Assembly: GCA_945890595.1 (NCBI GenBank)
Contig: CAMDCQ010000143.1
Span: 1-6,265, forward strand
Direction: 5' to 3'
Length of the DNA stretch: 6,265 nucleotides
From: Chitinophaga pinensis
GTDB lineage: Bacteria; Bacteroidota; Bacteroidia; NS11-12g; UBA9320
A program made the translations under genes and the position numbers. Positions 1 to 5,148 of this stretch are shown one piece after another. The notes below the pieces were generated by a model. It had not been told where the DNA came from. It was given only the letters and a program-made list of their open reading frames with translations, and searched no databases. Each line of letters starts with the position of its first letter. Positions within the stretch are counted from its first letter, which is position 1.

Positions 1-1
1 C

Positions 2-179
2 AAGGTAGTCTTAGAAGACCACAAAGAGAGACAGACAGACGTCACAAGATTTGGCAAGGAAGTACGGGTCACACATTAGTCTGATGGTAAACTGGAAGAA
101 GGAGTTTTTAGCTAATGCATTCGAAGTATTTGAAGCTAAAGCTTCCAACAAAAAGGAAAAATATAGCACCGAACAGTGA
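2..179 (+). pseudogene. IS3-family transposase OrfA remnant, frameshifted
   Basis: This is a fragment of the helix-turn-helix OrfA of an IS3-family insertion sequence, cut by the left window edge. Reading from base 2 gives KVVLEDHKERQ, and reading from base 36 in the next frame gives QTSQDLARKYGSH followed by NWKKEFLANAFEVFE. Together they match the usual OrfA layout (KVVLEALKER, then DLARKYGVH, then WKKEFLENA.EVF). The two frames are separated by a tandem duplication of CAGA at 32-39; removing four bases restores one frame. The reading then stops at TGA 177-179, where OrfA proteins normally continue for a short helical tail. No OrfB (DDE domain) or terminal inverted repeat follows, so this is a dead relic. 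The family call rests on motif recognition by eye. Confidence 0.7.
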
Positions 180-325
180 TACAACAAGACAAGTCCATTC
201 GATACATTTTAGAATTTGGATTACGTTTGCTTTAGGAGTCATACTATGGCACAAGTCCAACAACTGTATGTTGTATTTATGTTATTTTGTGGCCGGTATA
301 AATAAGTTAGCGGCAATTTTACTAA
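180..325. other. Intergenic leader region of the ADP-ribosylglycohydrolase
   Basis: No convincing gene lies here. The IS remnant fades out near 200. An exact TAnnTTTG (-7) element, TACGTTTG, sits at 222-229, but no TTG/TTTG lies at the expected distance upstream, and it would give a leader of roughly 90 bases. A small inverted repeat CAACA/TGTTG (258-262 and 269-273) and a 9-base direct repeat ACAAGTCCA (189-197 and 251-259) are present and could be chance. GTTAGCGGC at 306-314 resembles the right-hand box of an integron attC site but has no left partner in this window. Confidence 0.4.
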
Positions 326-1282
326 ATGACAGAAAATCAATTAGACATACTTAAAGGTGTTTTTTATGGCCAAGCTATTGGTGATGCTTTAGGTCTTGGA
401 ACAGAGTTTTTGGATAAAAATCAAATTGCAGAATATTATCCTAATGGTCTTTCAGAATACGCACAAATAGTACAAGACAAACATAGAAGTAGGTGGGAAA
501 TTGGGGATTGGACAGATGATACAGATCAGTTTTTATGTATTTGTGATTCCATAATTAATTCAGGTGAAATCAATGAAATAGCATTTGCTGAAGAACTTTA
601 CAAATGGTTTAATGGCATTCCTATGGGAATTGGGCATACTGTTTACAAGGTTGTTTCTGTACCTCAATTTACGTTATACCCTCATAAAGCCGCAGAATTA
701 ATTTGGAAATTTTCAAAACAAACTAACGCTTCCAACGGAGCAATTATGCGAACTTCAATTTTGGGAACTTATGAGTTTTGGGATTATGATAAAGTTGCTC
801 ATAACACTGAGATAATAGCTAACGTAACTCACTGGGACAGAAGATGTGTAGGTTCGTGTGTTGTTTTGACCTTGTTAATATCCAAAATTATTTCTGAATC
901 AAAATTTCTAACCTTTGATGAGCTATGTCAAATTGCCGACAGATATGACGATAGAATTAAACCTTTTATTGAAAAATCATATACCTTAGCTATTGAAGAT
1001 TTAACCTTAGACGAAACTGCCTCACTCGGATATACCTTAAAAGCTATGTCCGCTGGACTTTGGGCCTATTTTAAAGCCGAAAACTTTGAAGATGGCTTGT
1101 TAAGAGTGGTAAATGAAGGTGGAGACGCTGACACTAATGCCTGTGTTGCTGGTAGTATTTTGGGTGCTAAATTTGGTTATAAATCTATACCTAAAAAATA
1201 TATTGACGGACTAATTCATAAAGACGTGTTAGAAGAAAAACTTAATAACTATATTAAGAGACTAAATAATAGCCACATATAA
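326..1282 (+). CDS. ADP-ribosylglycohydrolase family protein (DraG-like)
   Basis: The 318-residue product belongs to the ADP-ribosylglycohydrolase (DraG/ARH) family, all-alpha, Mg-dependent cytoplasmic enzymes that remove ADP-ribose from modified proteins or cleave related ADP-ribose conjugates. The family signature is complete. An N-terminal GVFYGQAIGDALG helix (11-23) comes first, then the metal-binding TDDT at 63-66, SNGAIMR at 136-142 and a VTHWD histidine at 169. The C-terminal metal motif GGDADTNACVAGSILGAKFGY spans 265-285. Length is normal for a single-domain member. The ATG at 326 is chosen because the conserved N-terminus begins about ten residues later. The true substrate cannot be read from sequence. 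It sits 62 bp before a ParDE operon on the same strand, but that operon has its own promoter, so a functional link is only a guess. Confidence 0.93.
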   Translation: MTENQLDILKGVFYGQAIGDALGLGTEFLDKNQIAEYYPNGLSEYAQIVQDKHRSRWEIGDWTDDTDQFLCICDSIINSGEINEIAFAEELYKWFNGIPMGIGHTVYKVVSVPQFTLYPHKAAELIWKFSKQTNASNGAIMRTSILGTYEFWDYDKVAHNTEIIANVTHWDRRCVGSCVVLTLLISKIISESKFLTFDELCQIADRYDDRIKPFIEKSYTLAIEDLTLDETASLGYTLKAMSAGLWAYFKAENFEDGLLRVVNEGGDADTNACVAGSILGAKFGYKSIPKKYIDGLIHKDVLEEKLNNYIKRLNNSHI

Positions 1283-1301
1283 ACATATGAGAAAATTTAG
1301 C

Positions 1302-1328
1302 TTTGAATACCATAAATTGGTACATTTG
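1302..1328 (+). promoter_or_regulatory. Promoter and candidate ParD operator before parDE
   Basis: TACATTTG at 1321-1328 is an exact Bacteroidota -7 element (TAnnTTTG). A TTTG at 1302-1305 could be the -33 element, though the 15-bp gap is shorter than the usual 17-23. A perfect inverted repeat TACCA-taaat-TGGTA (1308-1322) overlaps the start of the -7 element, a natural place for autorepression by the ParD/ParE complex. Transcription would start about 12 bases before the ATG at 1345, which argues against the TTG at 1303 as a start codon. Confidence 0.5.
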
Positions 1329-1344
1329 TCTAAAATTGAACTAT

Positions 1345-1590
1345 ATGGCACGAAATACATCGATTTTAATTGGAGAATATTATGAGAATTTCATAAACGG
1401 ACAAATTGCAACAGGAAAATACAGTTCTGTAAGCGAAGTGGTTAGAACTGCACTGAGACTTTTTGAAGAAGAAGAAATTCAAAAAAAATCATTGATTAGC
1501 GAATTAGAAATGGGAGAAAACAGCAGAAAAATTAAAAATTTTGACAGGAATGAAAATTTATCGATGCTGAATAAAAACTTCCAAAAATAA
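1345..1590 (+). CDS. parD: ParD-family type II antitoxin
   Basis: This 81-residue antitoxin would bind and neutralise the ParE toxin encoded directly downstream and, as ParD proteins do, repress the shared promoter through an N-terminal ribbon-helix-helix. The sequence shows the family opening ARNTSILIGEYYENFINGQI, then the GKYSSVSEVVRTALRLFEEEE segment covering the second DNA-binding helix and the start of the acidic linker. The C-terminal part (GEN, then NFDRNENL) is the toxin-wrapping tail. The ATG at 1345 was chosen over the in-frame TTG at 1303 because the conserved MARNTS start falls there and because a TAnnTTTG promoter element lies between the two. Its stop overlaps the next start by one base (TAATG, 1588-1592), implying translational coupling. 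Confidence 0.92.
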   Translation: MARNTSILIGEYYENFINGQIATGKYSSVSEVVRTALRLFEEEEIQKKSLISELEMGENSRKIKNFDRNENLSMLNKNFQK

Positions 1591-1889
1591 TGGCGGAATA
1601 TACAATCCATGAAAAAGCTATTGAAGATTTAAATACTATTTGGTTTTATACCGCAGAAAATTGGTCTGTGGAACAAGCAAATAGATACTATAACCTAATT
1701 GTTGACGAAATAGAATATGTTTCTGATAATTTTCTGATAACAAAGGATTTCGGACATTTTCGAGAAAATTATAGATTTTCAAAAGTTAAATCACATTTAG
1801 TGTTTTATAAGAAAATTGAAAATAAAGAAATGGAAGTGGTTAGAATTTTGCACGAAAGAATGGACCTAAAAAATAGAATATCTGAATAA
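1590..1889 (+). CDS. parE: ParE/RelE-superfamily toxin
   Basis: The 99-residue product is a RelE/ParE-fold toxin. Characterised ParE proteins poison DNA gyrase, although the target of this one cannot be read from sequence. Visible family features are the N-terminal helical hairpin AIEDLNTIWFYTAENW (10-25) followed by QANRYYNLIVDEIE (29-42), the FRENYRFSKVKSHLVFYKK strand pair (58-75), and the C-terminal VVRILHERMDL strand (83-93) typical of the family. It is full length and uninterrupted, and the ATG overlaps the antitoxin stop by one base. The partner ParD immediately upstream makes the pair a complete module. A 132-bp inverted-repeat element starts 15 bases after its stop. Confidence 0.92.
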   Translation: MAEYTIHEKAIEDLNTIWFYTAENWSVEQANRYYNLIVDEIEYVSDNFLITKDFGHFRENYRFSKVKSHLVFYKKIENKEMEVVRILHERMDLKNRISE

Positions 1890-1904
1890 AAAAATAAAGC
1901 GAAC

Positions 1905-2036
1905 GCATAACAGCACTTGCCCAAAAGTGGCGGTTAAGTGGTTCGTAGACAGTTTTTCGTAAATTTGAACTTCGGTGCTTCGTATAAAATTTTGTGGTAA
2001 AAATCCGCCACTGCGCCAAGCGCCAAACCGTTATGC
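1905..2036 (+). repeat. attC-like inverted-repeat element 1 (candidate integron site)
   Basis: The outer boxes GCATAAC (1905-1911) and GTTATGC (2030-2036) are perfect complements and contain the AAC and GTT triplets that are the most conserved bases of attC sites. An inner stem AGTGGCGG (1926-1933) pairs perfectly with CCGCCACT (2005-2012). Between them, GCACTTGCCC pairs imperfectly with CGCCAAGCGC, leaving mismatches and an asymmetric spacer. The central loop is about 71 bases and holds no gene. Orientation and position, directly after a plus-strand gene, suit a cassette attC. The boxes do not fully fit RYYYAAC/GTTRRRY, so a non-integron repeat family or a terminator-like hairpin remains possible. 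Confidence 0.55.
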
Positions 2037-2085
2037 ATCATTCTAAAAACAGCAGAACGTAAAGGAAAAATGGAGGACATTTTTG

Positions 2086-2093
2086 TAAATTTG
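2086..2093 (+). promoter_or_regulatory. -7 promoter element before the vbhA-like/fic operon
   Basis: TAAATTTG matches the Bacteroidota TAnnTTTG consensus exactly and would start transcription about 15-18 bases before the antitoxin ATG at 2117. No clear TTTG/TTG is found at the -33 distance, so the call rests on the -7 element and its position alone. It lies inside the putative cassette, downstream of the inverted-repeat element, so the module would not depend on outside transcription. Confidence 0.45.
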
Positions 2094-2116
2094 CATACCA
2101 ATTAAAATCTGAAAAT

Positions 2117-2338
2117 ATGTTTAACACAATTGAAATTGACCGAAGCGGCCTGACCATAATGGGAGTAAAATTTTCAGACTTGAAAACTTTAGAAAGTACA
2201 GCGAATGCTTTAGGAAGTAATATGTTTGAAGGTTTTAAACCAACTCCAAAGGGAGTTGAAATAATAAGAGACTATGTGATTGGAAAAATTTCTTTGAGTG
2301 AGTTGGTTACATTCGCTAAAGAAAAAGCTTATGTTTAA
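2117..2338 (+). CDS. VbhA-type antitoxin of a class I Fic toxin
   Basis: This is a 73-residue all-alpha protein of the VbhA/FicA antitoxin type. Class I Fic toxins are held inactive by a separate small antitoxin whose inhibitory helix carries the motif [S/T]xxxE[G/N]; the glutamate occupies the site needed for productive ATP binding. Here the motif is S34-N-M-F-E38-G39. It is followed by FKPTPKGVEIIRDYVIGKISLSELV (40-64), which resembles the second half of VbhA-like domains. The first 20 residues are less typical. The Fic gene overlaps the end by 8 bases (ATGTTTAA, 2331-2338), the usual arrangement. The antitoxin is intact although its toxin is broken, so it may now serve no purpose or may act on another Fic protein. 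Confidence 0.82.
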   Translation: MFNTIEIDRSGLTIMGVKFSDLKTLESTANALGSNMFEGFKPTPKGVEIIRDYVIGKISLSELVTFAKEKAYV

Positions 2339-2941
2339 TTCCTATAAATACATAGACCTTTAATATACCTACAATGACCCAAAGACGGGACTATTAAGAA
2401 ATCTGCTAGATATTACAGACTCAGATACATTAATGTTTGTTGAGAGCGGTGCTGTAACAAAACGTCTCCAAGAACTTTACGAAAATCCAATAAAGATTAA
2501 GGGAATTGAAAATCTTTTTGAAATTCACAGACACCTATTTCAGGATATCTACGTTTGGGCAGGTAAAAACGGATTGTTGAAATAAGTAAAGATGGAAAAC
2601 AATTCTTCCCAACAACACACTTTGACAATGCTTTTAAATACAGTGACACATTAATATCTGAATTCAAGAAAATTCCAAAAGACAACAAAAAGCATTTAGC
2701 AGAAAAGTTAGCAGAAATTTTAGATAATATAAATTACTTACATCCATTTAGAGAAGGAAATGGACGAACACAAAGAGAGTTTTTAAGGTTGTTAGCATTG
2801 GAAAAAGGATTAGCCTTAAATCTTAACCCACCAGACAATGAAAGTATTTACGAAAGATATATGAAAGGGGCTATTAAGAGTGATATAGGGACATTGACTG
2901 GGTTGATTTTTGAATTCATTGAAAATAAGAACGATGCATAA
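2331..2941 (+). pseudogene. Fic-domain AMPylating toxin, disrupted twice
   Basis: The reconstructed protein of about 203 residues is a class I Fic toxin, an enzyme that transfers AMP from ATP to hydroxyl groups of target proteins; known examples hit DNA gyrase and topoisomerase IV. The start MFNSYKYID overlaps the antitoxin stop. An ochre codon at 2361-2363 interrupts the typical DPxYTYxDPKTGLLRNLLDI opening. Further on, WAGKN at 2556-2570 loses frame: one base is missing at 2570/2571 (inserting C there gives NRIVEISKDGKQFFP), and without it the frame ends at TAA 2583-2585. Beyond this, the second frame runs to TAA 2939-2941. It contains the complete catalytic motif HPFREGNGRTQR at 2741-2776 and LNPPDNESIYERYMKG. 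The rest looks well conserved, so inactivation is probably recent. Its stop codon lies inside the left box of the second attC-like element. Confidence 0.9.
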
Positions 2942-3065
2942 CATCACCTACAAGCCAAGCTTACTCCGGAGTTCGCTTGATAATTATTCGATTTAACAAA
3001 GTTTGAAAATACGTTCAAAGTTTTATCTTTGAAAGTGCCCTTCGTGTAGCTGCAAACCGTTGAGA
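2936..3065 (+). repeat. attC-like inverted-repeat element 2 (candidate integron site)
   Basis: The element starts with GCATAAC (2936-2942) and ends with GTTGAGA (3059-3065). It measures 130 bases, close to the 132 of element 1, and shares its left end (GCATAACAxCACxT) and right motif AAACCGTT (3054-3061). An inner imperfect stem pairs CACCTACAAG (2945-2954) with the segment 3043-3052 around TGTAG. The outer boxes pair only partly, as expected if the right box belongs to the next cassette. The centre contains a strong hairpin, CAAGC-tta-CTCCGGAG-ttc-GCTTG (2956-2979), and alternating TTTGAA/TTCAAA motifs. Classical attC consensus is only partly met. Confidence 0.5.
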
Positions 3066-3076
3066 ACACTCTACTC

Positions 3077-3132
3077 GTACGCAAATTAAACGTACAAAAT
3101 TTTGTTTAGTACGTAAATTGAACGTACGTTTG
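3077..3132 (+). promoter_or_regulatory. Promoter with two operator-like repeats before the DUF1778/GNAT operon
   Basis: A full Bacteroidota promoter is visible: TTTG at 3101-3104, 20 bases, then TACGTTTG at 3125-3132, placing the transcription start about 8 bases before the ATG at 3147. Two 19-bp copies of GTACGyAAATTrAACGTAC lie at 3077-3095 and 3109-3127. They match at 17 of 19 positions and start 32 bp apart, about three helical turns. Each is itself an inverted repeat with GTACG/CGTAC arms. The second copy fills the space between -33 and -7 and overlaps the -7 element. A 12-bp palindrome ACAAAATTTTGT (3094-3105) covers the -33 element. Binding by the ribbon-helix-helix antitoxin, giving autorepression, is the obvious reading. 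Confidence 0.75.
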
Positions 3133-3146
3133 TAAAAAATAATAGT

Positions 3147-3434
3147 ATGGCAACAAAAGAATCTAATACCAAAGACGCAAGATTTGACACTAGACTTCCT
3201 AAAGAGCAAAAAGTTTTTTTTGAAAGGGCAGCTCGACTAGGTGGTTATAGGACTTTAACTGATTTTGTAGTTATAGCGGTTCAAGAAAAAGCTAAAGAAA
3301 TTATATCAGAACGAGAACGTATAATTGCTTCTCAAAAAGATAGTGAACTATTTTTTAATGCTGTGCTAAATCCAAAAGCACCTAATAAGGAACTTTCTAA
3401 TGCCGCAAATGAATTTAAAGCTCTTTTTGCTTAA
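3147..3434 (+). CDS. DUF1778 (TacA-type) antitoxin
   Basis: The 95-residue product is a DUF1778 ribbon-helix-helix antitoxin, the partner class of GNAT toxins such as TacT, AtaT and ItaT. The N-terminal DNA-binding part reads ARFDTRLPKEQKVFFERAA (11-29), with LGGYRTLTDFVVIAVQEKA (31-49) as the second half. The C-terminal tail has the family's toxin-binding pattern DSELFFNAVLNPKAPNKEL (65-83). The ATG is the first in frame after the promoter, with a leader of only a few bases. It ends in a TAATG overlap (3432-3436) with the toxin gene, so expression is probably coupled. The two operator-like repeats just upstream suggest that it represses its own operon, with repression depending on the antitoxin:toxin ratio as in characterised relatives. 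Confidence 0.9.
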   Translation: MATKESNTKDARFDTRLPKEQKVFFERAARLGGYRTLTDFVVIAVQEKAKEIISERERIIASQKDSELFFNAVLNPKAPNKELSNAANEFKALFA

Positions 3435-3937
3435 TGAGTCAACTATCAGAACCTTTAAATTCTACACATAAAAAATCAGACTTTTCCTGTGGAAAAGGAA
3501 TGTTAGACTCTTACATTCATAAACAAGCACATCAAGATGCTAAAAGAAAACTATCTGCTTGCTTTGTAATTAATGAAGCAGAAACTAACCTAATTAAGGG
3601 CTATTATACGTTATCAAACAGTAGTATTCCTTCAGAATTAATTCCAGACCAAATAAGGAAAAAACTGCCACAGAGTTATCACTCAATACCTACAACTTTG
3701 CTTGGAAGACTAGCTATTGACGATAGATTTCAAGGGCAAGGAATGGGCAAGTTAATCTTAATAGATGCTTTGAAAAGAAGTTTCGAAATATCTAAAACTA
3801 TTGGTTCATTTGCTGTAGTTGTTGATCCTATTGACCAAGATGCGGAAAACTTTTATAACAAATATGGATTTTTAAAGCTTCCTGATAGTGGAAAAATGTT
3901 TTTACCAATGAAAACGATTAGCCAATTATTTGAATAA
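3434..3937 (+). CDS. GNAT-family toxin (TacT/AtaT type)
   Basis: The 167-residue protein is a Gcn5-related N-acetyltransferase of the toxin branch. Characterised members acetylate the amino group of charged tRNAs and so stop translation; which tRNA this one would prefer cannot be told from sequence. It opens with the branch's typical segment LNSTHKKSDFSCGKGMLDSYI, continues with GYYTLSNSSI (56-65), and LLGRLAIDDRFQGQGMGKLIL (89-109) contains the acetyl-CoA pyrophosphate loop QGQGMG (100-105). VVVDPIDQDAENFYNKYGF (128-146) carries the expected catalytic tyrosine (Tyr141, in FYxxxGF). The gene is complete. It starts inside the antitoxin stop, and about 180 bp without a gene follow. Unlike the two modules before it, no attC-like element was found downstream. 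Confidence 0.92.
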   Translation: MSQLSEPLNSTHKKSDFSCGKGMLDSYIHKQAHQDAKRKLSACFVINEAETNLIKGYYTLSNSSIPSELIPDQIRKKLPQSYHSIPTTLLGRLAIDDRFQGQGMGKLILIDALKRSFEISKTIGSFAVVVDPIDQDAENFYNKYGFLKLPDSGKMFLPMKTISQLFE

Positions 3938-3960
3938 AAAATACTGTGCCCAATCAAATA

Positions 3961-3993
3961 GCCCTTCCCGCTAATTAAAGCAGGGAAGGCCTT
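3961..3993. terminator. Hairpin after the GNAT toxin, possible terminator
   Basis: CCTTCCCGCT (3963-3972) pairs with AGCAGGGAAGG (3979-3989) with one bulged A and a 6-base loop, making a GC-rich stem in an AT-rich gap. Only a short T run (TTT, 3992-3994) follows, so Rho-independent termination would be weak. On the minus strand the stem overlaps the end of a 27-codon open stretch (3974-4054) ending KRGVKGLPCFN and a stop, with a stop also at its upstream end. This may be a relic of another gene; I do not recognise it. The remainder of the 3938-4115 gap shows nothing else clear. Confidence 0.4.
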
Positions 3994-4115
3994 TCACGCC
4001 ACGCTTGGTGAGTTTCTCTACTACATTCACACTAAACCCAAAAAGTCCTGAAATTCATGGTTTAAATAGTACTTTTGAGAAATACTATACTTCTGCAATT
4101 TAAAATACCTGTAAA

Positions 4116-5072
4116 ATGAACACCATACTTCGAACACTCGGCTTTTCTCTTCTTATTGCGCTATTGGGTTGCAGCCAAAACCAACCGAACACAGAAACTC
4201 CTAGATCACCCGAAATACGTGAACTGCTTAGCGATTGGAACAAGGCCCATAATACCAAAGATGTACACGCAATTTATGCCTTGTATGACCTACACGTGCT
4301 TTATTACAAACAGCCTTTTTTTAATGATGCTTGTGTTCAAGATAAATTTTTGTTTTTTGAAAAGTATCCCAACTTTAAACAAACCATCGAAAACGTACAC
4401 CATGTGCTATCCAATGACACCGTAACCATCCATTTCAACAAACTAGTAACCATGGATGCTAAAAGCCAAACCTACCCATCTTATTTGAAGTTTGTACAAA
4501 AAGACAAGGAATGGAAGATCATTGAAGAAAGCGATAGTATAACAGACCTTGCGGTAAAAAATCTTTACGCATCAAACCCTTCGGTACCTGCCGATGCGGT
4601 AAGGGGACATTTTAACGATGACGATATATGGGATTACATGTGGTTAGAAAAGCCATCGTTTCCGGAGCGCACACCCGAAACCCAGGAGGGCGAATTAATG
4701 GGTCAGTGTATTGGTGAATGCGACAGCTATATTGCGTTTTCAGATAAAACGATTCCCAAAATATTTATCAAAAGCTGCATTGATGGTATACCCCAAAATT
4801 TAGGAGATATGAATGGGAACGGCATAGATGATATTGCCTTAATCCCTGGATGGTGGACCAGTTGCCACATGCGATATTATACATGGACGAACATCAATGG
4901 GTCTTTTGCCCCTTTGGTAGATTGTTTTTCCGTTCATTGCAATCAATTGGATGATGAGGTTGCTGAAATTAAAATAGACCCCAAAAAAGAAGGATATGCT
5001 ACCATACAATTCATAGATTGGGGACCTGATATGTGGAAGATTGCAACCAAATCGGTAAAAATGGCGAAATAA
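4116..5072 (+). CDS. Putative lipoprotein with NTF2-like and FG-GAP-like parts
   Basis: The 318-residue protein has a lipoprotein signal peptide: a hydrophobic core LGFSLLIALLGC with cleavage before Cys19 (lipobox LLGC), so it should be exported and lipid-anchored. Residues about 33-145 (ELLSDWNKAHNTKDVHAIYALYD, later KEWKIIEESDSI) have the pattern of an NTF2-like/SnoaL-type cone fold. The C-terminal half has an acidic loop DMNGNGIDD (231-239) like the calcium-binding loop of FG-GAP/VCBS repeats, and a weaker copy HFNDDDIWDY (165-174). Seven cysteines lie after the anchor (73, 198, 202, 221, 250, 270, 275), plausible for disulfides outside the cytoplasm. I do not recognise a named family and no function can be assigned. 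No clear promoter was found; TACTTCTG at 4088-4095 is one mismatch from the -7 consensus. Confidence 0.8.
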   Translation: MNTILRTLGFSLLIALLGCSQNQPNTETPRSPEIRELLSDWNKAHNTKDVHAIYALYDLHVLYYKQPFFNDACVQDKFLFFEKYPNFKQTIENVHHVLSNDTVTIHFNKLVTMDAKSQTYPSYLKFVQKDKEWKIIEESDSITDLAVKNLYASNPSVPADAVRGHFNDDDIWDYMWLEKPSFPERTPETQEGELMGQCIGECDSYIAFSDKTIPKIFIKSCIDGIPQNLGDMNGNGIDDIALIPGWWTSCHMRYYTWTNINGSFAPLVDCFSVHCNQLDDEVAEIKIDPKKEGYATIQFIDWGPDMWKIATKSVKMAK

Positions 5073-5148
5073 CGTCCTACCTCCTATTTATAATCCTATC
5101 CGAAAGCAGAATTTAGCCGAACCGAAGAATTACACTAAAACTCGAATA

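Noticed and set aside
306..314. GTTAGCGGC as the right box of a third attC-like site opening a cassette with the ADP-ribosylglycohydrolase.
   Set aside because: No complementary left box was found upstream, and its complement does not match the left box of element 1 (GCATAAC), as the cassette rule would require.
115..354. A 79-codon plus-strand open frame with a hydrophobic stretch.
   Set aside because: It overlaps both the IS3 OrfA relic and the start of the ADP-ribosylglycohydrolase, has no recognisable motif, and its composition looks like translated non-coding AT-rich DNA.
1303..1344. TTG-initiated N-terminal extension of ParD (14 extra residues).
   Set aside because: The family's conserved start MARNTS falls at 1345, and a TAnnTTTG promoter element lies between the two candidate starts.
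2497..2688. Minus-strand open frame within the Fic region.
   Set aside because: It is antisense to sequence that clearly reads as Fic on the plus strand, across the frameshift.
3015..3209. Minus-strand open frame of 64 codons.
   Set aside because: It covers the promoter and the conserved start of the DUF1778 gene and resembles no known protein; it is a by-product of the repeats.
3938..4115. A third attC-like element closing the DUF1778/GNAT module.
   Set aside because: The expected left box (TCTCAAC) and the shared AAACCGTT motif are absent; only a terminator-like hairpin is present.
4156..4425. Second plus-strand open frame inside the lipoprotein gene.
   Set aside because: It is out of frame with a well-supported lipoprotein and has no motif.
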